41,848 bases of DNA, from positions 1-41,848 of IMG/VR virus record IMGVR_UViG_3300035698_010703; one strand, written 5' to 3'. The notes beneath the pieces are model-generated. The model did not search any database. It was given only the letters and a program-made list of their open reading frames with translations, and had not been told where the DNA came from. Numbering within the stretch: the first letter of the stretch is position 1; each line of letters starts with the position of its first letter. Source of the DNA: a virus. Below are positions 1-5,177 of the stretch, one piece after another. The translations under genes were made by a program, and so were the position numbers.

Positions 1-82
1 CACCGCCGCCACCGCCGCCACCGCCGCCTCCGCCCCTGCCGCCGCCTCCGCCCCTGCCGCCGCCTCCGCCGCCCGCGCCTCA
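1..82. repeat. GCC-type trinucleotide low-complexity repeat
   Basis: The first 80 bases are almost only C and G with short runs such as CCGCCGCCTCCGCCCCTGCC repeated twice. On the minus strand they encode an Ala/Glu/Gly tail. The window edge lies inside this repeat, which is a likely assembly break point. Confidence 0.85.
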
Positions 83-480
83 TTGTTCGTTCGGTCACTC
101 CCATCCAACCAGGCATCGGCCCAGGCGAGCCAGGTGGGATTGGCACAGACCTGCCTCGCGCAGAGGATCGCGAATCGCACGCGCTGCTCGGTGGTGATCT
201 CCGGTACCGCGATTCGCCGTATTGTCGTTAGCGCCACGCAGCCGACCTTCAGCCCATACTCGTCCTTCGTCACCTCCCCCTCTGCCTCCCAGAGGTGCGG
301 CGTAGCGAAATTGGCATGAATCGGGTTCAGCAATATGGCCAAGAGTGGATCGGTGTAGGCGTGCAGCCAGCCAGGGCCGCAGAGTTCGCCCTGACCGTTG
401 GCTGTGTGAGTGACGTTCGGTCCCCACCGGGTCTGGCCGTAGGTCTGGTCGTTCTTATCCGTGAGTTTGTAGAGCTTCAT
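1..480 (-). CDS. Conserved phage hypothetical protein, 3' end cut by window edge
   Basis: The reading frame starts at 480 (begins MKLYKLTDKNDQTYGQTRW) and stays open to base 1, giving at least 160 residues. The N-terminal half, with WGPN, GPGWLHAY, DPLLA and LWEAEGE, matches a small protein type common in phages that I know only as uncharacterised. After about residue 130 it turns into an Ala/Glu/Gly/Val tail encoded by GCC-rich repeats, which runs off the window. The ATG overlaps the stop of the upstream gene (TGATG), so translation is probably coupled. The function is unknown. Confidence 0.8.
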   Translation of the reverse strand, partial: MKLYKLTDKNDQTYGQTRWGPNVTHTANGQGELCGPGWLHAYTDPLLAILLNPIHANFATPHLWEAEGEVTKDEYGLKVGCVALTTIRRIAVPEITTEQRVRFAILCARQVCANPTWLAWADAWLDGSDRTNNEARAAEAAAGAEAAAGAEAAVAAVAAV

Positions 481-806
481 CACTCCCCTCCCCCCGCGTC
501 GGCGGCTTGCTGAAGTACCGCCGCGCCTGCCGTGTCGTTGTTCAACAGCAAGTCTATGAATAGTCCCAGCGTAGACGTACCGTTGTTGATCGAGAGGAAT
601 CCTAACTCGCGACGGATTCCCCGGAGCCCGGCCCGCAGCCGCTCGATCTCCTCTCGGAGTATTTGCACAGGTTCGTAATTGTCGCCAAGCCAGTCGTCGC
701 CAAGCCAGTCCCATGCCTCACGTAACTGCCTCTCCATTAGCGTCTGGTGAACGTCCCAGGGGTCTTCGCTCGCTGCTTCCATGTCGGCCATATCTCTATC
801 GTCCAT
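480..806 (-). CDS. Small acidic phage protein with leucine-rich helix
   Basis: This 108-residue protein starts at the ATG at 806, six bases after a GGAGG ribosome site that lies at the end of the upstream gene. A GTG three codons-positions upstream (809) is a weaker start. The N-terminus is Asp/Glu/Met rich, followed by a predicted coiled coil (ILREEIERLRAGLRGIRREL). The C-terminus reads AADAGGGE and its codons contain the ribosome site of the next gene. I do not recognise the family. Confidence 0.75.
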   Translation of the reverse strand: MDDRDMADMEAASEDPWDVHQTLMERQLREAWDWLGDDWLGDNYEPVQILREEIERLRAGLRGIRRELGFLSINNGTSTLGLFIDLLLNNDTAGAAVLQQAADAGGGE

Positions 807-809
807 CAC

Positions 810-1001
810 TCACCTCCCGCCGCGTTCGCGGCTTCTCGCATACCATTGCCTAATCTTGTTGCCAACCCTTGTACTCTCGCCGTCCGTCATAAACCCGTGA
901 ATGGCGAGTATGGCCTTGGCATGGACTATCAGGTCCAGCGTTGTTTTGCAGTCCCACTCGGGACAGGGTTTGTCTGGGTTCAGATTGCCTCCCGGTCTCA
1001 T
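810..1001 (-). CDS. Small phage hypothetical protein
   Basis: The 63-residue frame begins at the ATG at 1001, which overlaps the stop of the upstream gene as TGATG. It contains a PCPEWDCKTTLDLIVHAKAILAIHGFM segment (two Cys, one His) and a basic C-terminus ending RERGGR. The AGGAG ribosome site lies in the end of the upstream gene. Its place in a chain of coupled genes supports it. The function is unknown. Confidence 0.7.
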   Translation of the reverse strand: MRPGGNLNPDKPCPEWDCKTTLDLIVHAKAILAIHGFMTDGESTRVGNKIRQWYARSRERGGR

Positions 1002-1225
1002 CACTCCGCTCCTTTCGCCGCCTCGGTAAATTCCAATTCAAATACCCATGCGGTGTCACCGTTGTCGGCCATCTCCTCTTCCACGAGCTTGGCTCCCGCT
1101 GGGACTCTGGCTAGACTGGATTGGAGACTTTCCGCAGTCATCCCCATCCACACCCCGACCGCATATTGAGTGCGGACGACTCGGGTGGTGTGTCGCTCTT
1201 GAAATGATACTCGGGCTTTACGCAT
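1001..1225 (-). CDS. Small phage hypothetical protein
   Basis: This 74-residue protein begins MRKARVSFQERHTTRVVRTQ. I chose the ATG at 1225 because AAAGGAGCGGGGG precedes it at good spacing; a longer frame to 1258 runs into the upstream gene. It ends EAAKGAE, and those codons contain the ribosome site of the next gene. The middle part (ARVPAGAKLVEEEMADNGDTAWVFELEF) looks like a small beta-rich domain. I do not recognise it. Confidence 0.7.
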   Translation of the reverse strand: MRKARVSFQERHTTRVVRTQYAVGVWMGMTAESLQSSLARVPAGAKLVEEEMADNGDTAWVFELEFTEAAKGAE

Positions 1226-1529
1226 CCCCCGCTCCTTTCGCCGCGTCGGAGGCATCAAGTTTATCCTTGGCGATCAGAGCCCCAAACCTTTCAAAGGCTA
1301 TTGGATCAGAACCAAATACCACGTCCAGGATGATTCCGTGCAACCGCTTGATCTCCTCCTCGGCCTCCAGCCGCTCGTGGCCGATGTCGATAATCACACT
1401 GGCTTGTTCGTTGACCTTGGCCTCCAGCCGCTCGATCTCGGCGGTTGCATCTTCCCACCGCACCCAGGCACCATTGGGATGTTCTTCAAATCCCATGTGG
1501 GTTGCGTTGTCGAGGCAGTAGCGTTTCAT
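1218..1529 (-). CDS. Phage coiled-coil hypothetical protein
   Basis: The 103-residue protein starts MKRYCLDNATHMGFEEH at 1529, four bases inside the end of the upstream membrane peptide gene (ATGA overlap). An N-terminal Trp/Tyr-rich part is followed by a coiled coil (residues about 30-65, with IERLEAKVNEQ and AEEEIKRLHGI). It ends DAAKGAGDA, a variant of the tail shared by several genes in this operon. The function is unknown. Confidence 0.7.
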   Translation of the reverse strand: MKRYCLDNATHMGFEEHPNGAWVRWEDATAEIERLEAKVNEQASVIIDIGHERLEAEEEIKRLHGIILDVVFGSDPIAFERFGALIAKDKLDASDAAKGAGDA

Positions 1530-1630
1530 ATCGCCCTCCCAATCATAATACCAATAAAAACGAGAAGTGCCAGTAACAGCACGACCAACAAGCCGCACCC
1601 CCACGCAAATTCATCCGGTACTAGGTCCAT
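1526..1630 (-). CDS. 34-residue single-pass membrane peptide
   Basis: A short frame from the ATG at 1630 to a TGA at 1526 encodes an acidic N-terminus (MDLVPDEFAWG) and then one strongly hydrophobic segment (GLLVVLLLALLVFIGIMIG). It starts on a TGATG junction right behind GGGAGGTGAG and ends on an ATGA junction with the next gene, so both ends fit the operon exactly. It could be a holin-like, superinfection-exclusion or spanin-like peptide, but nothing shows which. Confidence 0.65.
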   Translation of the reverse strand: MDLVPDEFAWGCGLLVVLLLALLVFIGIMIGRAI

Positions 1631-2325
1631 CACTCACCTCCCGCCGCGTCTGCGGCTTCTCGTGTGTCCGCCACAACCCTCACGTTGTCTTTTAGCAGCG
1701 TGATTGTGTTTTGAAAGGCTGCCTGAAGTAACTCATCTGGTAGCTTCAGCGAGTAGACTGAGCCATTACGGGCCATTCCAGCCATCACACAATCAACAAT
1801 ATGGTCGAGTACGTCAATTAGATTCACGTCGTCAGGTACGCCGTCGGGTTTGTCGATATGGTGTCGATTCACCTTGCGGTGTCTGTCCCACCACGTCGTT
1901 TGCCTGAAACCAGTGATAAAGTCAGCGTGGAAGCCGTCAATATCGCTGATCTTATCGGTGTCATGGTGGTGTGCCGCTTCTCCTAATAGAATGCACATCA
2001 AGGCCAACCCCTCGTGAACGTCCACGATATGCTGCTTGCTCGACTCCAGTAGTGTGTTTTTATCAACCTTGCTCCAATCGCACGTCCTGGTGTCCGCTGT
2101 TGGACTTGGCTTAATTGTAATCGTGGTGTGAACCATTGCTGGGTCAAGGTCGATAACTGACGGCGGTGCTTGCTGCAGCTCCACCACCTCTTGCAGAACG
2201 GCAATCGCTTCGTTGCGATCTTCCACGATGGCCCGCAACCGCTCGATCTCGGCCTCAAGGTCAGCAATCCGAATGGATACACCTTCCTTCATTCCACGCA
2301 ACATTTCCAGTTCAAATTCGTTCAC
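1630..2325 (-). CDS. Phage protein with coiled coil and HD-like histidine-rich domain (DUF5662-like)
   Basis: This 231-residue protein starts at a GTG at 2325 (MNEFELEMLRGMKEGVSI) that overlaps the previous stop as GTGA, with AGGGGAAGA before it. Residues about 18-50 form a coiled coil. The C-terminal 140 residues carry HIVDVHEGLALM, EAAHHHDTDKISDI, GFHADF and HRKVNRHHI followed by LIDVLDHIVDCVMAGMARNG. This pattern recalls DUF5662-type phage proteins, which have conserved His/Asp and may be a metal-binding HD-like fold; that assignment is from memory. It ends EAADAAGGE. A longer frame to 2538 would cover two small upstream genes and is not used. Confidence 0.7.
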   Translation of the reverse strand: MNEFELEMLRGMKEGVSIRIADLEAEIERLRAIVEDRNEAIAVLQEVVELQQAPPSVIDLDPAMVHTTITIKPSPTADTRTCDWSKVDKNTLLESSKQHIVDVHEGLALMCILLGEAAHHHDTDKISDIDGFHADFITGFRQTTWWDRHRKVNRHHIDKPDGVPDDVNLIDVLDHIVDCVMAGMARNGSVYSLKLPDELLQAAFQNTITLLKDNVRVVADTREAADAAGGE

Positions 2326-2408
2326 TCTTCCCCTCGCTTTCCTTGGTTTCGGCCTCGGTCTCGGTTTCGGCCGATCATCGCGTTGACGATCTCGCGGGTT
2401 AGTGTCAT
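2322..2408 (-). CDS. 28-residue basic phage peptide
   Basis: The frame MTLTREIVNAMIGRNRDRGR... starts at 2408 on an ATGA junction with the upstream gene and ends on a GTGA junction with the downstream gene. It is very basic and Arg/Asn rich. Perfect coupling at both ends is the main support. The function is unknown. Confidence 0.5.
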   Translation of the reverse strand: MTLTREIVNAMIGRNRDRGRNQGKRGEE

Positions 2409-2560
2409 CCGTCGTGCTCCCCTGTTTCGTTGTGTGGCGTGTGTTCCCCATCATCACTCGCCGTGAAATGCCTCTTGGGATGCGAGCCAACCTCATATTC
2501 AACCATCGCGAGGTTTGCGACATCGACCAAGTGCTCAAGATTCCCGGCTGGAGCTAACAC
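2405..2560 (-). CDS. Short conserved phage protein (GNLEHLVDVANLAMVEY type)
   Basis: The frame opens after the stop at 2573. I take the GTG at 2560 as start, giving 51 residues that include GNLEHLVDVANLAMVEYEVG and HFTASDDGEHT. I recognise this from longer proteins of actinophages and other phages that are uncharacterised. The usual relatives have more sequence before the GNLEH motif, so this copy may be N-terminally truncated. The ribosome site is weak, and coupling to the stop 13 bases upstream seems likely. Confidence 0.6.
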   Translation of the reverse strand: MLAPAGNLEHLVDVANLAMVEYEVGSHPKRHFTASDDGEHTPHNETGEHDG

Positions 2561-2572
2561 TGGTCTGGCATT

Positions 2573-2971
2573 TCAATGCTCTTCGATTTTGAATCCGCCA
2601 CCATCTCTTACTCGTTGTAGCCTAGCCAGAAAACTCCGCAGCGGCATTGTGTCGACAAATAGCTTAAGACGATTCAGTCCCGCATTCTGTGTGTTACCAG
2701 TCCCCTTAACCTCGAAAACAATCAATTCGTCCGTATGCAGGCGGCAAACAAAATTGGGCGAGTAGCGTATGCCTGGCTTGGCTTTGCTTGTCGCTGTCGC
2801 CAGCACTGCGTCCGTTAACTGCCAGGACCACTTTTTGTACCACCACTGGACGACCGAGCCAGCGTCGATCTTCGGTTGGATAACCTCGTCGAAGAACTTC
2901 TTTTCCGTCGAGTTCATCACGCCACGTTTTTTTCGCTTGCCATAGGCTCGACGTTTCATCGGTCCTGCCAT
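2573..2971 (-). CDS. Putative PD-(D/E)XK endonuclease, DUF1064-like
   Basis: From MAGPMKRRAYGKRKKRG at 2971 the protein is 132 residues. After a basic start come WYKKWSWQLTD, RYSPNFVCRLHTDELIVFEVKG and RLKLFVDTMP. The PNF...FEVKG pattern fits the core of PD-(D/E)XK nucleases of the DUF1064 type found in phages, which are thought to act as Holliday-junction or recombination endonucleases. GAGGATG precedes the start. A longer version from a GTG at 3154, which overlaps the upstream stop as GTGA, would add 61 residues without clear family signal. Confidence 0.65.
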   Translation of the reverse strand: MAGPMKRRAYGKRKKRGVMNSTEKKFFDEVIQPKIDAGSVVQWWYKKWSWQLTDAVLATATSKAKPGIRYSPNFVCRLHTDELIVFEVKGTGNTQNAGLNRLKLFVDTMPLRSFLARLQRVRDGGGFKIEEH

Positions 2972-2987
2972 GTTTCCATCCTCTGTG

Positions 2988-3194
2988 TCAGCGGGCTGCT
3001 TGTTCAATCGGTCCTGTCCAGCCTCGTCCCCGACCCACGTGTACGTCAGCCGCTGCGCGAGATTCGTCCTCTCGCTCTGCCCTACTGGCGGTAAGCCTCC
3101 AGTGCCAGCACCCAGCATCGCAGTCGCCGTGGACCCTCCCCTGGCACTGCTCACACTCGGTTAGGGCTTCGCGTTTTCGTTTTGACGCTCCCAT
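2988..3194 (-). CDS. Possible small cysteine-rich protein
   Basis: A 68-residue frame begins MGASKRKREALTECEQC, with GAGGTG about 12 bases upstream, and overlaps the end of the upstream gene by 44 bases. It has a CxxC, then C and CxxxC with WHW, as in a small zinc-binding module. The same interval is open in the frame of the nuclease gene (GTG start at 3154), and only one of the two is likely to be real. I cannot decide which from the sequence alone. Confidence 0.35.
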   Translation of the reverse strand: MGASKRKREALTECEQCQGRVHGDCDAGCWHWRLTASRAEREDESRAAADVHVGRGRGWTGPIEQAAR

Positions 3195-3666
3195 TCTTGA
3201 CCCACACCTCATGCCACGCCTTCATTTCACGCAGGACCCGCTCCACCTCCAGATACTTAACGTACTGCTGGGCCGACATTCCCGAGAATACAATGCCCCG
3301 TGTCGGCTGCTGGGGCTCGACTCCGCATAGCAGATGTTGCCAGGGCCTCGGCAGGCGAATTGCCAGCGCCTCTTCAGCACCCAGCTCCAGCATGGAATCG
3401 TCTTCCGTATCGAACATCTCCTCCAGGCGAACGGAGACGCCACGTTCCGCATACACCTCGGCCCCCGGATGCAGGCCCAGCCTCTTCGCCACTACCAAGA
3501 CCTTTGGCTTCGGTCGAATGGCCGTTTCACATTGCCTGCACTTCTCCTCCAGGGATTCGGCAGTGAGGTCAGCGATCACCTGCTTTCCTTCGGTTGACCC
3601 ACGCAGCCACGACTTCAGTTGCGTGATAGTCTTAGGCAGCGTCGGGCCTCGTCGCTTCTGTGCCAT
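3151..3666 (-). CDS. Phage hypothetical protein, basic N-terminus
   Basis: This 171-residue protein begins MAQKRRGPTLPKTITQLKSW at 3666, behind a clear GGAGATAAG ribosome site. A CRQCETAIRPKPK segment carries a CxxC. The rest is mixed charged sequence with VLVVAKRLGLHPGAEVYAE and a C-terminal helix ending in KTKTRSPNRV. The N-terminal part could be a DNA-binding module. I do not recognise the family. Confidence 0.7.
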   Translation of the reverse strand: MAQKRRGPTLPKTITQLKSWLRGSTEGKQVIADLTAESLEEKCRQCETAIRPKPKVLVVAKRLGLHPGAEVYAERGVSVRLEEMFDTEDDSMLELGAEEALAIRLPRPWQHLLCGVEPQQPTRGIVFSGMSAQQYVKYLEVERVLREMKAWHEVWVKNGSVKTKTRSPNRV

Positions 3667-3674
3667 CTTATCTC

Positions 3675-3929
3675 CTATTGCGCACCAACCCCTAGAAATA
3701 CTGTCTCTTCGCAGCAAGCGGGGCGCTCTTTGTGGTTGTCATTTCCGCTCGCAAGCGTCGGAGTTGCCTCACCGGGTAGGGCTTTTCTCCGTACACGCTC
3801 GGCTTGCTGCTGCACCGTCGCGTCAGATGCCAAGTAGGGGCTGTAAGCGCCGCGACGGGGACGCCGTCTGCAGCTACGGTGAGTATTCTGGATGGTCTTT
3901 GTAAAACTTATCCCGCACCTTAGTGGCAC
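3675..3929 (-). CDS. Doubtful small frame before the 3666 gene
   Basis: An 84-codon frame with a GTG start at 3929 reads GAYSPYLASDATVQQQAERV and ends TVFLGVGAQ. It overlaps the 3874-3999 gene by 56 bases in another frame and has no good ribosome site. A second frame over the same bases (with YGEKPYPVRQLRRLRAEM) lacks a start codon. Either frame could be real, or the interval could be untranslated. Confidence 0.3.
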   Translation of the reverse strand: MPLRCGISFTKTIQNTHRSCRRRPRRGAYSPYLASDATVQQQAERVRRKALPGEATPTLASGNDNHKERPACCEETVFLGVGAQ

Positions 3930-3999
3930 CCTTGCCGCAGGCTGCGGCGATAATTCGCCAATGGCGGCGGGTATTTTTGCGAGTGAAGAGTGTCAGCAC
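3874..3999 (-). CDS. 41-residue basic phage peptide
   Basis: A GTG at 3999 lies behind a strong AAAGGAGGAGGA. The product begins MLTLFTRKNTRRHWRIIAAA and continues CGKGATKVRDKFYKDHPEYSP. It is basic and helix-rich, perhaps a small DNA- or RNA-binding peptide. The ribosome site can fold on itself (GGAG-GA-CTCC), so initiation may be limited. It is the first gene after the structured noncoding stretch at 4.0-4.6 kb. Confidence 0.5.
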   Translation of the reverse strand: MLTLFTRKNTRRHWRIIAAACGKGATKVRDKFYKDHPEYSP

Positions 4000-4019
4000 T
4001 TGGAGTCCTCCTCCTTTAG

Positions 4020-4101
4020 TGGTCCCGTCCGGGCTCGCACCGGAAGCAGTCGTCAACGGGTGGGGCTAACTGGTATTTGCCAGACCGATGTCTGCGGGAC
4101 C
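4020..4101 (-). ncRNA. tRNA-like domain with acceptor-like and T-arm-like helices
   Basis: The minus strand has GGTCCCG pairing perfectly with CGGGACC, followed by an unpaired A, like a 7-bp acceptor stem and base 73. Just before the 3' strand is a 5-bp stem with a 7-base loop (TCCGG TGCGAGC CCGGA), like a T arm with G instead of U at the second loop position. A 5-bp hairpin (CAGAC/GTCTG) follows the 5' strand. No canonical anticodon arm is present and the length is 82, so this is not a normal tRNA. It may be a tRNA mimic or the 3' domain of the larger RNA. Confidence 0.4.
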
Positions 4102-4107
4102 GAAAGA

Positions 4108-4175
4108 GCAGCAGGCAGCCGTCCCTGTGTTCCTGGGACTCAGCGAGAGAAAACCACCCGCTTGCTGCCTGCTGC
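4108..4175 (-). ncRNA. 12-bp closed three-way-junction domain
   Basis: A perfect 12-bp inverted repeat (4108-4119 with 4164-4175) encloses two further inverted repeats, AGCG/CGCT and GTCCC/GGGAC, which gives a compact three-way junction. No protein frame here has a ribosome site. It sits between the two other helical domains of the candidate RNA. Confidence 0.5.
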
Positions 4176-4575
4176 ACGTTAAATACGCCACACCGTGCCG
4201 TGGATGTGCTAACCGTAGCCAGACGCCTTCTGCTTCGGCCGAGTTTTATGATTCTCGTCTGCCGCAGGTTCGTCGAGCCCGGCAGATATAAGCTGGCACG
4301 GTGTATCGTTGAACCAAACCGCGAAGATGAAGAGCATCGGCGGTCCTCATGGCTTGAGAGTGAGAAGTGCCCGGCTTGTTGGTTCCGAGTGCCGGGCGAC
4401 TCGGTTGTCGCGCCCCGTAAGAAACGCAACTGTTCGCGGGGTAGGCCACCACCGCAAATTACGGAAACATTAGAAGGAGCGTCACCTCGCTGATCCCCGG
4501 ACCACCCAGCGTTCAGTCCCGATCGATGGGGGCGAGAAGGCTTTTTTTCCTGCCGGTGCTCCTTACACTTAAAAG

Positions 4576-4648
4576 TAGCGGGGGCTGGATTTGAACCAGC
4601 GATTTCCGGCTTATGAGGCCAGCGAGAATCCATCTTCTCCACCCCGCA
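4576..4648 (-). tRNA. Initiator-type tRNA-Met (CAU)
   Basis: The minus-strand sequence folds as a full cloverleaf: acceptor pairs 2-7 GCGGGG/CCCCGC; D stem GAGA/TCTC; anticodon stem CTGGC/GCCGG around loop CTCATAA (anticodon CAT); T arm GCTGG TTCAAAT CCAGC; and base 73 A. Positions 1 and 72 are T and T and do not pair. This 1-72 mismatch, the GCGGGG acceptor and the three G-C pairs next to the anticodon loop are hallmarks of bacterial initiator tRNA. The CCA end is not encoded. A sigma70-type promoter lies about 100 bases upstream. Confidence 0.88.
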
Positions 4649-4655
4649 ATGAAGG

Positions 4656-4688
4656 GAGCCCGCGCCAGCTTGGGGGCTGACCGGGCTC
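4656..4688 (-). ncRNA. Long hairpin between promoter and tRNA
   Basis: GAGCCCG pairs with CGGGCTC, and inside it GTCAGC pairs with GCTGGC (one G-U) around a CCCCAA loop, with one bulged G. This gives a 13-bp hairpin eight bases ahead of the tRNA 5' end. It may mark the processing site or be part of the larger RNA. Confidence 0.55.
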
Positions 4689-4745
4689 GTGATCGGGGCC
4701 AGTTGTCGGCGGACATGAAGCTCCGTAACCGGCAGCCGATATCGT

Positions 4746-4774
4746 ATTGTAGCACTATTCATCACTCATGTCCT
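4746..4774 (-). promoter_or_regulatory. Sigma70-type promoter for tRNA and noncoding region
   Basis: On the minus strand a -35-like AGGACA and a -10-like TACAAT are separated by exactly 17 bases. No gene starts just downstream of it; the next features are the 13-bp hairpin, the tRNA and the structured stretch. Upstream at about 4790 is a hairpin (GGTTGGC/GCCAACC) that may end the preceding transcript. Confidence 0.55.
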
Positions 4775-4836
4775 TCCCGGTTGGCTCCCAACTGCCAACC
4801 TCGATGTTTGGAGATTAGCGAGTCTGGCCGTCTCTG

Positions 4837-5160
4837 TCAAGCCCGTTTTCGCCGCTTTGCCTTAATCATCGCCTTGAGTCGCAATCGGCCTAGCGGATCG
4901 TGCCGCAGGGCCATCAGTTCGCGCACTCGCAGTCGAGCGGTACGCAGTTCGCGAGCGCCCTGGTCGATCAACTGTCCCGCGAGACTGGCTAGCCGCTCTG
5001 GCGGCAGGCCCGCGTGGAGCAGGCGGCTGATTGCCTCTCGCCCGTACGCGGTGGCCTGGATGAACTGCTCGCGTGGTACGTGGGCCGTGCAGTCTTTCGC
5101 CGCACGGGCACTGTAGCGGGTGTCCTCGACGACTGGTAGGTAGACGTTTCGCTGCCGCAT
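4837..5160 (-). CDS. Phage hypothetical protein, basic and helical
   Basis: The 107-residue protein begins MRQRNVYLPVVEDTRYSARA at 5160 behind AGAGGCGGAAACG. It is Arg/Leu/Ala rich, with SRLLHAGLPPERLASLAGQL, and ends in a basic KAMIKAKRRKRA tail. Predicted fully helical; it may bind nucleic acid. It lies 18 bases after the helicase stop and is the last protein gene before the tRNA region. The family is not recognised. Confidence 0.7.
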   Translation of the reverse strand: MRQRNVYLPVVEDTRYSARAAKDCTAHVPREQFIQATAYGREAISRLLHAGLPPERLASLAGQLIDQGARELRTARLRVRELMALRHDPLGRLRLKAMIKAKRRKRA

Positions 5161-5177
5161 CGTTTCCGCCTCTTGAG

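Larger units (their letters stand above)
4020..4571 (-). ncRNA. Candidate large structured noncoding RNA beside the tRNA
   Basis: About 550 bases between the tRNA and the next gene hold no convincing gene but many perfect long helices. Tandem domains are: 4190-4304, closed by a 10-bp helix (ACACCGTGCC with GGCACGGTGT); 4108-4175, closed by 12 bp (GCAGCAGGCAGC with GCTGCCTGCTGC) around two inner hairpins; and 4020-4101, closed by 7 bp. The part from 4305 to 4571 has GCCCGGC/GCCGGGC (4369-4397), CCGAGT/ACTCGG and CCCCG/CGGGG (4413-4441). A promoter at 4746-4774 points into it. The minus strand is assumed because the tRNA and promoter lie there. Confidence 0.55.

Noticed and set aside
4246-4452. 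A 68-codon leftward frame (with MRTADALHLRGL)
   Set aside because: No ribosome site, overlaps the helices of the candidate RNA and looks like random Arg/Cys-rich sequence.
4016-4765. A 249-codon leftward frame through the tRNA and structured region
   Set aside because: It runs straight through a well-formed tRNA and all perfect helices, has no ribosome site and no protein-like pattern. GC-rich DNA gives long open frames by chance.
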